A stretch of DNA of 64,000 bases, taken from contig NZ_CP107935.1 in the NCBI RefSeq assembly GCF_036038375.1, positions 806,001-870,000 on the forward strand. Reading direction: 5' to 3'. Positions 16,479 through 24,692 of this stretch are shown in pieces; position 1 is the first letter of the stretch, and every line of letters begins with the position of its first letter. Both the position numbers and the translations under genes were made by a program. A model generated the notes under the pieces. That model did not search any database. It worked only from the letters and a program-made list of their open reading frames with translations, and was not told the origin of the DNA. Source of the stretch: Streptomyces sp. NBC_00414. Lineage in GTDB: Bacteria; Actinomycetota; Actinomycetes; Streptomycetales; Streptomycetaceae.

Positions 16479-17455
16479 CGGGTGTTGTCCTTCAGCAGTC
16501 GGAGCTGGAGCACCGTGATGCCCATGATCACGACGAACAGGACGTACGCCATGGCGCTGGCATAGCCCATGTGGAAGAAGTTGAAGCCCTCGCGGTACAT
16601 GTCGAGCGACACGGTCAGCGTGGAGTCGGAGGGCCCGCCCTGCGTCATCACGAAGGGCTCCTCGAAGACGTTGAGGTAGCCGATGGTGGTGATGACCGTG
16701 GCGTACAGCAGGGTGGGCCGCAGCAGCGGGACGGTGATGCCGCGCAGCTCCTGCCAGACACCGGCGCCGTCGAGGCGGGCCGCCTCGCGGACCTCGGCGG
16801 GGATCGCCTGGAGTCCCGCGATGCACAGCACCATCACGGTGCCGAGGTTGCGCCACACGGCCATGGCGATCAGGGACGGCATCGCCCAGGTCTCCGAGCC
16901 GAGGAAGTCCGGTGCGGTCAGGCCCACTTCGGAGGCGAGCGAGGCGATCAGCCCGTCGGAGGGGTCGAGCACGAAGCGCCAGACGACGGCCACGGCGACG
17001 ATGGTCGTGACGACCGGTGCGTAGAAGCCGACCCGGAACAGGGTGCGGGCCCGGTCGATGCCGTTGTTCAGCAGGATCGCCGCGAGCAGACCGAGGAGGA
17101 TGGTCGCGGGTACGCCGACGACCACGAAGTAGCCGGTGTTGAACAGGGCCTTGAGGAACTTGTCGTCCTGGAACAGCTGTGTGTAGTTGTCCAGGCCGAC
17201 GAACTCCGCCTCCAGCGGGCGGGTGACGTTCCGGGCACCGAAGTCGGTGAAGCTCATCAGGAGCGTGGCGACGATCGGGAAGAGCATGAAGACGCCGAAC
17301 AGCACCAGGAACGGCGTGGAGAACAGCCAGCCGGTCAGGTTGTGCCTGCTGAGCGACCGGTTGCCGCGGCGGGTGCGACCTGACTTCCCGCCGCCGTGGG
17401 GGCTCTTGTCGACGGCCGCCGCCTGCGGGGCGGCCGGTCCTGTGGTGAGGGACAT
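16475..17455 (-). CDS. Sugar ABC transporter permease (MalF/CebF type)
   Basis: A 326-residue permease with six helices after a basic cytoplasmic N-terminus (GGGKSGRTRRGNRS). The EAA motif is EAARLDGAGVWQELRGITVPLLRP, and the periplasmic loop contains NYTQLFQDDKFLKALFNT typical of MalF-type CUT1 permeases. It starts 24 bases after the binding-protein gene and overlaps the second permease by four bases. It forms the heterodimeric channel for the beta-glucoside importer. Confidence 0.93.
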   Translation of the reverse strand: MSLTTGPAAPQAAAVDKSPHGGGKSGRTRRGNRSLSRHNLTGWLFSTPFLVLFGVFMLFPIVATLLMSFTDFGARNVTRPLEAEFVGLDNYTQLFQDDKFLKALFNTGYFVVVGVPATILLGLLAAILLNNGIDRARTLFRVGFYAPVVTTIVAVAVVWRFVLDPSDGLIASLASEVGLTAPDFLGSETWAMPSLIAMAVWRNLGTVMVLCIAGLQAIPAEVREAARLDGAGVWQELRGITVPLLRPTLLYATVITTIGYLNVFEEPFVMTQGGPSDSTLTVSLDMYREGFNFFHMGYASAMAYVLFVVIMGITVLQLRLLKDNTR

Positions 17456-17479
17456 GAGGGGACGCTCTCCTACTGCCTT

Positions 17480-18724
17480 CTACTGAACGAGGCCTTCGAT
17501 CTCGGACTGGGCCTTGTCCAGCGCTTCCTTGGCGGAGGACTTGCCCTGGGTGACCGACTCGATGGCGGTGTCCACCTTGGAGGTGATCTCGGTCAGCTTG
17601 GGCTGGGAGGGGGTGGCGCGGGCGGTGTCCATCTGCTTCCGCCACACCTGCATGGTGGGGTCGGTGGCGAGGTCACCGGTCTTCCAGGCCGCCTTGTTGG
17701 CGGGCAGGTCGTTGGTCCGCTCGAACCAGTCGGCCTGGCCCTTGGCGCCGGTGAGGTGGGCGACGAGTTCCTTGGCGGCGGCCTTGTGGTCGCTGTCCGC
17801 GGAGACGGCCAGGCTGGAGCCGCCGGCCATGGACACGGACGCCTCGTCGGCGGGTACGGGGGCGATGGCCCACTTGCCCTTGAGGTCGGGATAGTTCTCG
17901 TCGATGAGGTTCGTGAGCCAGGGGCCGCCGAAGAACATGGGCACGGCGCCGGTGTTGAAGTCCTTGGTGACGTCGTAGCCGGGGCGTACGGACTTCTCGC
18001 TCAGACCCTTGTCGAAGTAACTGCCGTAGTTCTCCAGCGCCTTGACGGCCGCGGCGGAGTTGACGGCGGCCTTGCCGTCGTCGTCGATGATGGTGCCGCC
18101 GGCGGAGTACAGGAACTGGTAGAAGCTCTGCACCGTGTCGAGGCCGCCCGGCTGGATGGACAGGCCCCACTTGGTGTCGGCCTTCTTCTGGTACGCCTCC
18201 GCGGCGCTCCGCAGTTCGGCCATGGTGGCCGGGGCCGCCTCGACGCCTGCCTTCTTGGCCAGGTCGGTGCGGTAGAAGAGCACGCGGGTGTCGACGTACC
18301 AGGGGACGCCGTAGGTCTTGCCGTCGTAGGAACCCTGCTGCCAGGCGGCGGGGAAGTAGTCGTCCTCCTGGACGGTCTTGGTGTCGACGGGCTCCAGGAC
18401 GCCCATGTCGGCGAACTCGCCCAGGTAGCTTCCGCCCATCTGTACGACGTCGGGCAGCTTTCCGGCGGCAGCGGCGGCGACCAGCTTCTGGTGGGCCACG
18501 TCCCAGCCGATCGGGGTGACCTTGACCGTGAGGTGGGAGTGGGACTTCTCGTACTCCTCGGCGACGTCGCCGAGCTTCTCCCCCTCGGTGCCCATCGCCC
18601 ATACGGTCAGGGTCTGCTCGGCGTCCGCTGCTACGCCCGCGCCACCCGAGCCGCCACAGGCGGTGAGGGTGAGCGCAGACGCGAGGGTGAGTGCGATCGA
18701 CCCGGTTGCGACGGCGCGGTTCAT
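17480..18724 (-). CDS. Sugar-binding lipoprotein of ABC transporter
   Basis: A 414-residue extracytoplasmic solute-binding protein (family 1). The signal peptide ends in the lipobox LTACGG, so the mature protein is lipid-anchored at about Cys23. The mature part starts EQTLTVWAMGTEG, with DVVQMGGSYLGEFA and GVPWYVDTRVLFYRTD, the CUT1 signature. AAGGAGGAG lies six to nine bases before ATG. It is the first gene of the operon with two permeases and GH1. The leader carries five 13-bp units and a large palindromic operator. Likely ligand: cello-, sophoro- or another beta-gluco-oligosaccharide (inference from GH144-like and GH1 partners). Confidence 0.93.
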   Translation of the reverse strand: MNRAVATGSIALTLASALTLTACGGSGGAGVAADAEQTLTVWAMGTEGEKLGDVAEEYEKSHSHLTVKVTPIGWDVAHQKLVAAAAAGKLPDVVQMGGSYLGEFADMGVLEPVDTKTVQEDDYFPAAWQQGSYDGKTYGVPWYVDTRVLFYRTDLAKKAGVEAAPATMAELRSAAEAYQKKADTKWGLSIQPGGLDTVQSFYQFLYSAGGTIIDDDGKAAVNSAAAVKALENYGSYFDKGLSEKSVRPGYDVTKDFNTGAVPMFFGGPWLTNLIDENYPDLKGKWAIAPVPADEASVSMAGGSSLAVSADSDHKAAAKELVAHLTGAKGQADWFERTNDLPANKAAWKTGDLATDPTMQVWRKQMDTARATPSQPKLTEITSKVDTAIESVTQGKSSAKEALDKAQSEIEGLVQ

Positions 18725-18747
18725 GGGCGGCTCCTCCTTGAGCTTCA

Positions 18748-18812
18748 CGACTTCGGTGTGCGACTTCGGTGTTCGGCTGCTTTGTGCGGCTGCTTTGTGC
18801 GGCTGAGTTTCG
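18748..18812 (-). repeat. Five consecutive 13-bp tandem units in the operon leader
   Basis: Units start at 18748, 18761, 18774, 18787 and 18800: CGACTTCGGTGTG, CGACTTCGGTGTT, CGGCTGCTTTGTG (twice) and CGGCTGAGTTTCG. They fill the space between the operator and the Shine-Dalgarno of the binding-protein gene, so they are probably transcribed as its 5' leader. Confidence 0.8.
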
Positions 18813-18813
18813 C

Positions 18814-18844
18814 GATGTATGCGCTACCTGTAAGCGCATACATC
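18814..18844. promoter_or_regulatory. LacI-type operator in a 12-bp inverted repeat
   Basis: GATGTATGCGCT (18814-18825) and its exact complement (18833-18844) are separated by seven bases. The right arm contains TGTAAGCGCATACA (18829-18842), a LacI-family site with central CG and arms matching 5/6. The same site type, TGAAAGCGCATTCA, lies before the LacI gene (22322-22335), with 12/14 identity. It probably represses the binding-protein/permease/GH1 operon. Confidence 0.75.
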
Positions 18845-19030
18845 ACTCTGTGGCAGGGGTTCCGGGGCTGGCAAGAGGGGGCTTGGTCACACTCCCGTAA
18901 CGAGCGGGACATTTGGCGGGCGGGGTTGCCTTTCGGCAGCTGGGGCGCTCCGGACAGTTTGTACGGGAGCCATGCAAAACGGATCATTGCATGGCTAATG
19001 TGCGGCGGTTGTGGGGGCTGGTGTTGCGCG

Positions 19031-19118
19031 GTTCCTCGCGCCCCTGGGTGGGGGTGGCCGGGCCGGGTGTGGGGTGCGGGCCGTGAGGGTTGAGCGCGCC
19101 GTTCCCCGCGACCCTGAG
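19031..19118. repeat. Two degenerate copies of a Streptomyces intergenic repeat
   Basis: GTTCCTCGCGCCCCTG (19031-19046) and GTTCCCCGCGACCCTGAG (19101-19118) resemble the GTTCCCCGCGCCCCT element I know from many Streptomyces intergenic regions. The remainder of the 18845-19159 gap is G-rich with no gene seen. Confidence 0.45.
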
Positions 19119-19159
19119 GGGCGGGGCGGGTGGGGTGGTGGGGTGGTTACAGTCGCGGG

Positions 19160-20140
19160 ATGTCGTTCATCGGTCACCCCTTCGCTTTTGATCCCGCCCA
19201 TGGTTACGGGCTTGAGGGGCTGTTGGGTGTGGGGGCGCCGGGTGGGCCGCCGGACTTCGACGGGTTCTGGCGTGGACGACGGGCCGCGGCGGCGCTCGTG
19301 GAACCGCGTCCACTGCTGGGCGACGTGGTGGAGGAGCGTGACGGCTTCCGCGTCCACGAGGTTTCCTACGACGCGCTCGGCGGCAGGTGCGGCGCTCTGC
19401 TGGCGCTACCGTGCGACGGGCCCGTACGCCACGGGTTCGTGATCGGGCACGGATACGGCGGACGTCACGAAGCCGGCGCCGACCTGCCGCTCCCGCTGCC
19501 GGAGTCCGCGGCGATCCTGCCGATCGCGCCCGGACTTCCCGCTCTCGGGCTGCGGCCGGAGGTGCCCTCCACCCCGGACGGGCACGTGCTGCACGGCATC
19601 GGCTCGCGGGACACCTACCTCATCGGCGTCTGCGTCGCCGGGCTGTGGGGCGCCGCCTCGGCCCTGCTCGAACTGGTTCCCTCGCCGACGCTCGACGGCA
19701 GGCGCCTGGGGTATCTCGGCGAGAGCTTCGGCGGCGGGATCGGCGCGCTGGCCCTGCCGTGGGACGACCGGTTCGCCGCGGCCGGGCTGACCGTGCCGAC
19801 CTTCGGCAACCACCCGCTGCGGTACACCCTGCCCTGCACCGGCAGCGGCGAGTCCGTGCGCGCCCACCTCCGCGAGCATCCGGAGGCCGCGGAGGTTCTC
19901 GCGTACTTCGACGCGGCGACCGCGGCAGCGCGTCTGCGTATCCCGGTGCTGTCCGCCTGCGCCCTGTTCGACCCGGCGGTGCCGCCGCCGGGTCAGCTCG
20001 CGGTGCACAACGCGCTCGCCGGTCCACGCCGGCTGGAGGTACTGGAGGCCGGGCACTTTCCCTACCCGGGCGAGGCGGAGGAACGGCGACGTCTGCGGCG
20101 GATCACCTCGGAGTTCTTCGGACGATGGATGGGTGGATGA
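19160..20140 (+). CDS. Acetylxylan-esterase-like alpha/beta hydrolase
   Basis: A 326-residue serine esterase. The FDPAHGYGLEGLL and FDGFWRGRR start matches the AXE1 (carbohydrate esterase 7) layout. The nucleophile is in GYLGESFGGGIGAL (GESFG), the acid in CALFDPAVPPPGQ, and the His in EAGHFPYPG. A HGYGGRHE turn provides the oxyanion region. CE7 enzymes deacetylate sugars and xylo-oligosaccharides. Start MSFIGHPF is chosen over upstream in-frame ATG 19130 because the conserved region begins there. It is divergent from the sugar operon and may help process acetylated oligosaccharides (inference). Confidence 0.85.
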   Translation: MSFIGHPFAFDPAHGYGLEGLLGVGAPGGPPDFDGFWRGRRAAAALVEPRPLLGDVVEERDGFRVHEVSYDALGGRCGALLALPCDGPVRHGFVIGHGYGGRHEAGADLPLPLPESAAILPIAPGLPALGLRPEVPSTPDGHVLHGIGSRDTYLIGVCVAGLWGAASALLELVPSPTLDGRRLGYLGESFGGGIGALALPWDDRFAAAGLTVPTFGNHPLRYTLPCTGSGESVRAHLREHPEAAEVLAYFDAATAAARLRIPVLSACALFDPAVPPPGQLAVHNALAGPRRLEVLEAGHFPYPGEAEERRRLRRITSEFFGRWMGG

Positions 20141-20168
20141 GGGACGAGGGATGGGGGGAGACTCCGGG

Positions 20169-21044
20169 TCACGGGTTCCAGAAGACGGAGGCGAACGCTC
20201 GGTCGAAGCGCCGCGCGGCCAGGTCCGTACGCTGGATCACCCAGTGGACGGTGGCACTCTCCCAGCCGTCCACGTCCATACCGGCCCACCAGTCGGCCAG
20301 CAGCACCCAGTCCGACACGTCGCCCGAGACCGGCCCCTCCCACCGGCCCGCTGCCGCCGCCCGCACGGCCCTCGACACGGCATCGACGACCGGATCGGTG
20401 TAGATGGCCTCCTCGTCGGCGTACCCCCCGATCTGCAGCGACCCCTCAGGGGCGGCGTCACGCGTGTTCTCCCAGACCTCTACGAGTTCCTCCGCGCGGG
20501 GGTGCCCGGGGAGTGGTCCGCTCCCCGGCTTCTCGGGGATCTCGGCCGCGTAGTGGTAGGGCAGCGACACCTCGGTGGTCGCCCGCAGCGGTCCTTGCGG
20601 GAACTCCGCGAACATCGCCTCGTAGTCGTCGATGTCGTAGGGGTTCCAGGCGTGTCTGTCGCGTTCCGCCACGGCCGTGCCGACGGGGACGTACACCACG
20701 CTGCCCATGGACTCGTAGTCGTCCGCGGTCTCGGGGAAGGCGAACAACAGCAGGTGACCGTCGGGAGGCAGCGGGAGGTCCGTCGCGTCGGCGGGCAGGG
20801 CCGCGAGGTCGATGGAGGCGACGAAGGGGTGGGCGGGGTCCGGTATGCCGGCCGGGAGCAGGAGAGGGCCGCCGAACCGGCCCACGACCGGCCCGTCCCC
20901 GGCGCCGTCGCACGTCAGCGTCGCGCACGGGCGGGCCGTGGCCGTCCATCGCTCGACGTCCTCGGCCGGGATGCCCCGCGTGCTCGCCTCGGCGCGGAAC
21001 AGCTGTAACCGGTCCTGCGTCTCGGAAGTCATGGCAGCAGTCAT
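20169..21044 (-). CDS. YwqG-like (DUF1963) protein
   Basis: A 291-residue cytoplasmic protein with DUF1963 features: VGRFGGPLLLPAG near 52, FVASIDLAALP, GHLLLFAFPE, a central variable region, SLQIGGYADEEA and WVLLADWWAGMDVDG. The function of this family is unknown. ATG 21044 and ATG 21032 are both possible starts. It is convergent with the esterase and shares orientation with the LacI gene 64 bases on; no operon logic is evident. Confidence 0.85.
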   Translation of the reverse strand: MTAAMTSETQDRLQLFRAEASTRGIPAEDVERWTATARPCATLTCDGAGDGPVVGRFGGPLLLPAGIPDPAHPFVASIDLAALPADATDLPLPPDGHLLLFAFPETADDYESMGSVVYVPVGTAVAERDRHAWNPYDIDDYEAMFAEFPQGPLRATTEVSLPYHYAAEIPEKPGSGPLPGHPRAEELVEVWENTRDAAPEGSLQIGGYADEEAIYTDPVVDAVSRAVRAAAAGRWEGPVSGDVSDWVLLADWWAGMDVDGWESATVHWVIQRTDLAARRFDRAFASVFWNP

Positions 21045-21107
21045 GGGTGAACCGTAGAGGCAGGCACTGACACCGCGGCGGGGGGCCGGTCGTCGACGAC
21101 GCGGCCC

Positions 21108-22265
21108 TCAGGCGACCGTCGGCATCACCGTTGTCCCGTCGCAACCGCAGCTCGCCCGGCGGGCCACGGTGACGGGGAGCATCAAGGAGACCGGTTCCTG
21201 CGGAGGTTGCCCGCTCAGCCGTCGTACGAGCAGGTCGACGGCCTCCTCCCCCATGCGCACCATCGGCTGGCGCACGGTGGTCAGCGCGGGGCGCACCAGG
21301 CGGCTCAGCGGGATGCCGTCGAAGCCGGTCACCACGACGTCCTCGGGTACGCGCAGGCCCCGGCGTTCGAGCGCCTGGAGCGCGCCCACCGCCATCTGGT
21401 CGTTGGCGAACACGAACGCCTCGGGCCGCTCACCGCTTCCCTCGCACAGCAGGCGAGCGGCGCGGGCGCCCTCGGCCTGGGTCATCATCGGCATGCGCAG
21501 CGTCGGAGCGGCGCCCACCTCGACCCCTGCCTCGACCTGGGCTTCGGGCCCGGCTTCGATCCCTGCCTCGGTCCCGGCTCCTGTCCCCGTCCCGATACCC
21601 GCCTCGACGCAGGCCCGGCGGAAGCCGCGGAAACGCGCCTCGACGTCCGGTGAGTCGTCCAGGAGTCCCACGTAGGCGAGGCGGCGCAGACCGTGGTCGT
21701 GGATCAGGTGCCGGGTCAGCTCGTACTGGCCGTCCTCGTTGGCGACCTCGACGTGGTCGAGGTGGTCGAGCGAGGGGTCCTTCGCACGGGGGCCGGCCAG
21801 CATCACCACGGGCCGGCGCCGGGAGATCGCTTCGAGCTCCTCCGTCGGCACCGTGCGGGCCATCACGGCGAAACCGTCCACCCGGCCGGCCACCTGGGCC
21901 ACAAGACTCTCCGGGCCCCCTTCGAGGGAGGCCGCGATCAGCAGGGCGTACCCGTGTCGGCGGGCCGCGCGTTCCATGCCCCGGATGATCTGGTCCGAGT
22001 AGAGCATCGCGGCGTCGTCGTCCTCGGCGCCGACCGTGTCGGGGTCGGAGTAGTCCGGGAAGCACAGGCCGAGGACGCCGGTCGAACGGCTGGCGAGACC
22101 ACGGGCGTTGCCGCTCGGCACGTATCCCAGTTCGTTCGCCGCCGCCAGCACTCGCTCGCGGGTGGCGGCGCGTACGGAGTCGGGGCTGCGGTACACCCGG
22201 GACACCGTGGCGATGGACACTCCGGAGCGTTCTGCCACGTCGTACACCGTGGGAATCGCGTTCAC
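21108..22265 (-). CDS. LacI family transcriptional regulator of the beta-glucoside locus
   Basis: An about 385-residue repressor. The HTH is TVYDVAERSGVSIATVSRVYRSPDSV with the hinge GNARGLASRSTGVLGL, then a periplasmic-binding-like effector domain ending VVTGFDGIPLSRLVRPALTTV. GTG 22265 directly precedes the HTH; an upstream in-frame ATG at 22316 would add a charged, low-complexity extension and is an alternative. An unusual 25-30-residue Gly/Glu/Ala/Thr-rich insert (GIGTGTGAGTEAGIE and on) interrupts the effector domain around residue 230. A matching operator at 22322-22335 indicates autoregulation and control of the operon starting at 18724. Confidence 0.9.
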   Translation of the reverse strand: MNAIPTVYDVAERSGVSIATVSRVYRSPDSVRAATRERVLAAANELGYVPSGNARGLASRSTGVLGLCFPDYSDPDTVGAEDDDAAMLYSDQIIRGMERAARRHGYALLIAASLEGGPESLVAQVAGRVDGFAVMARTVPTEELEAISRRRPVVMLAGPRAKDPSLDHLDHVEVANEDGQYELTRHLIHDHGLRRLAYVGLLDDSPDVEARFRGFRRACVEAGIGTGTGAGTEAGIEAGPEAQVEAGVEVGAAPTLRMPMMTQAEGARAARLLCEGSGERPEAFVFANDQMAVGALQALERRGLRVPEDVVVTGFDGIPLSRLVRPALTTVRQPMVRMGEEAVDLLVRRLSGQPPQEPVSLMLPVTVARRASCGCDGTTVMPTVA

Positions 22266-22321
22266 CGTGCGGCGCCGTTCATGGGTCGGGCCCCCGTCTC
22301 GTCTTGGTGCATGCATGTGGA

Positions 22322-22335
22322 TGAAAGCGCATTCA
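22322..22335. promoter_or_regulatory. LacI-type operator before the LacI gene
   Basis: TGAAAGCGCATTCA, central CG, arms matching 5/6, and 12/14 identity to TGTAAGCGCATACA at 18829-18842. Likely site of autoregulation. Confidence 0.7.
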
Positions 22336-22481
22336 CCCTAGGGGCGGGCAGGTCCGTGAGGCAACCGGAGGGAGCAGGGGTGACAGGTCAATGGCCGCGG
22401 AGCTTCGACGCGTGGCCGAAGCCGAGCGCCTCAGTGAACGCGGAACGGTTCTGCGTTCGGCGGTTCGGGGGCGGGGTGGTC

Positions 22482-22886
22482 TCAGTCGCGGTCCAGCAGT
22501 TCGATGAGGTTGCCGTAGGGGTCGGTGACGAAGGCCATGCTGGCTCCGGGACGTGGGGCCGGCCGCGGGGGCATGCTCACCCCGGCGCCGGCCTCGACGA
22601 GTCGTGCGAACTCCGCCGCCACGTCCTCCACGCACAGGCACATGTGGCCGAAGCCGTGGGTGCCCGCAGCGTCGAGGGCGCTGCCCGGTGCCGGGCCCGG
22701 GCGGGCCGAGGGCCGGTGCAGCAGTTCGATGCGGTAGCCGCTGTCGTGCAGGAGCATGACGCCGCGCAGGTCGGTGCCGGGGACGGCGAACACCGGGGCC
22801 GCGGTGAGGTCCAGGGCGTCGCAGTACCAGGAGGTGGCGGCCTCCAGGTCGGGCACTGAGATGCCCACGTGGTCGAAGCGGGTCAT
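22482..22886 (-). CDS. VOC/glyoxalase superfamily protein
   Basis: A 134-residue single VOC unit with two beta-alpha-beta-beta-beta modules. Candidate metal ligands are His6 (FDHVGISVPD), Glu in YRIELLHRP, His in GFGHMCLCVED and Glu in NLIELLDRD, the standard positions. VOC proteins include glyoxalase I, extradiol dioxygenases, epimerases and thiol transferases. A short linker PRPAPRPGASM is Pro-rich. The gene starts two bases after the ABC ATPase stop, so it is the last cistron of the importer operon and probably handles the imported compound. Confidence 0.9.
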   Translation of the reverse strand: MTRFDHVGISVPDLEAATSWYCDALDLTAAPVFAVPGTDLRGVMLLHDSGYRIELLHRPSARPGPAPGSALDAAGTHGFGHMCLCVEDVAAEFARLVEAGAGVSMPPRPAPRPGASMAFVTDPYGNLIELLDRD

Positions 22887-22888
22887 CG

Positions 22889-23866
22889 TCAGCGCACCGC
22901 CCTTACGGTCTTCTCCCGGGTCGGGCCGCCGTCCCCGGTACCGCCGGTGTCCTCCGAGGGCCGATCGTGGGCCGGTTCCTCGTGCTCGGGTTCTTCGGAC
23001 GTCGGTTCCTCGGGCGTCGGCTCTTCAGCCGTCGGCCCGGTGCGCGCCGCCGTCTGCGCGGTCGGCGCCTGTGCCTCGCGGATCATGGTCAGGACCCGGG
23101 TCCGCAGGTCGGTGAAGCGGTGGTCGGCGCGGGTGGTGATCTGATCGCGGTCGGTGCCCAGGTCGACCTGGAGGTTGTCGACGACCGTGGTGGGACGGCC
23201 GCCGATGACGACCACGCGGTCGCCGAGGTAGACGGCCTCGTCGATGTCGTGGGTGACGAGGACGACGGTGATGCCGAGGTCGGCGCGGAGCGAGAGAGTC
23301 AGGTCCTCCAGGTCGAAGCGGGACTGGGCGTCGACCGATCCGAAGGGCTCGTCCATCAGCAGTACGGGCGCCTCGTAGGCGAGGCCGCGGGCGATGGCCA
23401 CGCGCTGCTGCATGCCGCCCGAGAGCTGCCAGGGGTACTTGTCGCCGACGCCCGCCAGGCCGACGGCGTCGAGGCATTCCTCGGCCCGCCGGTTGCGTTC
23501 GGCGCGCTTGACCCCCATCCCCTCCAGGGGGAAGGCCACGTTGTCCCGTACCCGCATCCACGGCAGCAGGGAGCCGCGGTAGTCCTGGAAGACGACCGCG
23601 ATGTCGGAGTGCGGGCGGGTGAGGGGTTCGTCGCCGTAGCGGATCGTGCCCGAGGTGGGCCGGATCAGACCGGACAGACAGCGCAGCAGGGTGGTCTTGC
23701 CCGCGCCTGACGGGCCGACGACGCAGACGAATTCGCCGGGGTCGACCCGCAGCGACAGACCCTCGATCACCCGGTGCTCGTCCGCGCCGTGGCCGAACGT
23801 CTTGCCGACGTCCTGCACGATCAGGCTGGAGCCGCCCGTGCCCGTCTTCATGTGTCGCTGCGTCAT
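22889..23866 (-). CDS. ABC transporter ATPase (SsuB/TauB type)
   Basis: A 325-residue ATPase. Walker A is GPSGAGKTTLL near 49, the Q-loop VVFQDYRGSLLPWM, the signature LSGGMQQRVAIARGLA, Walker B VLLMDEPFGSVD and H-loop VTHDID. The first 255 residues match nitrate/sulfonate/taurine-type ATPases. An extra tail of about 55 residues is an acidic Pro-rich repeat (EEPTPEEPTSEEPEHEEP) absent from standard members. ATG overlaps the permease stop as ATGA. Together with two permeases and an NMT1-like binding protein it makes a complete importer. Confidence 0.93.
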   Translation of the reverse strand: MTQRHMKTGTGGSSLIVQDVGKTFGHGADEHRVIEGLSLRVDPGEFVCVVGPSGAGKTTLLRCLSGLIRPTSGTIRYGDEPLTRPHSDIAVVFQDYRGSLLPWMRVRDNVAFPLEGMGVKRAERNRRAEECLDAVGLAGVGDKYPWQLSGGMQQRVAIARGLAYEAPVLLMDEPFGSVDAQSRFDLEDLTLSLRADLGITVVLVTHDIDEAVYLGDRVVVIGGRPTTVVDNLQVDLGTDRDQITTRADHRFTDLRTRVLTMIREAQAPTAQTAARTGPTAEEPTPEEPTSEEPEHEEPAHDRPSEDTGGTGDGGPTREKTVRAVR

Positions 23867-24678
23867 GTCTTGACCTCGCTTCGGGACATGGTCCGCCGGA
23901 CGCGCGGCGGACGCTGGTGGTACCAGCCGAGCAGCACGTACTCGGCTGCCAGGAGGAGCACGCTCAGGCCGTAGCCGAGGATGCCGATCAGCACGGTGCC
24001 GGCCCACGTCTCGGGGACGGCGAAGCCGGAGCCGCTCTGCAGGATGAAGTTGCCGAGGCCCACCGGCGATCCGTAGATCTCGCTGACGACCATCAGGACC
24101 ACCGCGATGGAGAGGGCCACGCGGATGCCGGCGAAGATCTGCGGAAGGGCTCCGGGGAGCACCACTTTCAGCAGCCGCAGCCGCCAGGGGATGCGGTAGC
24201 CGCGGGCGGTCTCGTGCACGGCCGGGTTGATGCCGTGCACGCCGCTGATGGTGTTGAGCAGGATCGGCCAGAGCGACCCGAGGGCGATGAGGAAGATCTT
24301 CGGGCCGGAGCCGATGCCCAGGGTCAGGATGATGACGGGGACGAACGCCACCGTCGGGGTGGCCCGGGCGAAGTCCAGCAGCGGACCGGTCGCCTGCCGC
24401 AGCAGTTCGACCTCGCCGATGACGAGTCCGGCGCCGACTCCGAGGACCGTGGCGAGGCCCAGTCCGAGTGCGATGTTGCGCAGGGAGAACAGCAGGTCCT
24501 CGACGAGACCGCCGTGCAGGAGCTCCCGCCACAGGGTGGCGAGCACGTCGGTGGCCGGTGGGAAGTAGAAGCTGGTGCTGCCCGCGGTGGCGATCAGCAG
24601 CACGGCGACGCACAGGACCGGCAGCCACAACTGCTTGAGCAGGGACTGCCACAGGGCGCCCGGGGGACGCGTGGACAT
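23863..24678 (-). CDS. ABC transporter permease (SsuC type)
   Basis: A 271-residue BPD permease with six hydrophobic helices. The cytoplasmic coupling region reads ETARGYRIPWRLRLLKVVLPGALPQIFAGIR, matching the SsuC/TauC EAA loop. It starts 14 bases after the first permease and overlaps the ATPase by four bases. It probably heterodimerises with the product of the upstream gene. Confidence 0.92.
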   Translation of the reverse strand: MSTRPPGALWQSLLKQLWLPVLCVAVLLIATAGSTSFYFPPATDVLATLWRELLHGGLVEDLLFSLRNIALGLGLATVLGVGAGLVIGEVELLRQATGPLLDFARATPTVAFVPVIILTLGIGSGPKIFLIALGSLWPILLNTISGVHGINPAVHETARGYRIPWRLRLLKVVLPGALPQIFAGIRVALSIAVVLMVVSEIYGSPVGLGNFILQSGSGFAVPETWAGTVLIGILGYGLSVLLLAAEYVLLGWYHQRPPRVRRTMSRSEVKT

Positions 24679-24692
24679 GGTGCCTCCCCTCG

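Noticed and set aside
14112..16565. Long plus-strand frame opposite GH1 and the permease genes
   Set aside because: Antisense shadow; GH1 and permease motifs on the minus strand are unambiguous.
18745..18987. 80-codon minus-strand frame in the sugar-operon leader
   Set aside because: It runs through the operator and the 13-bp repeats and shows no protein-like features.
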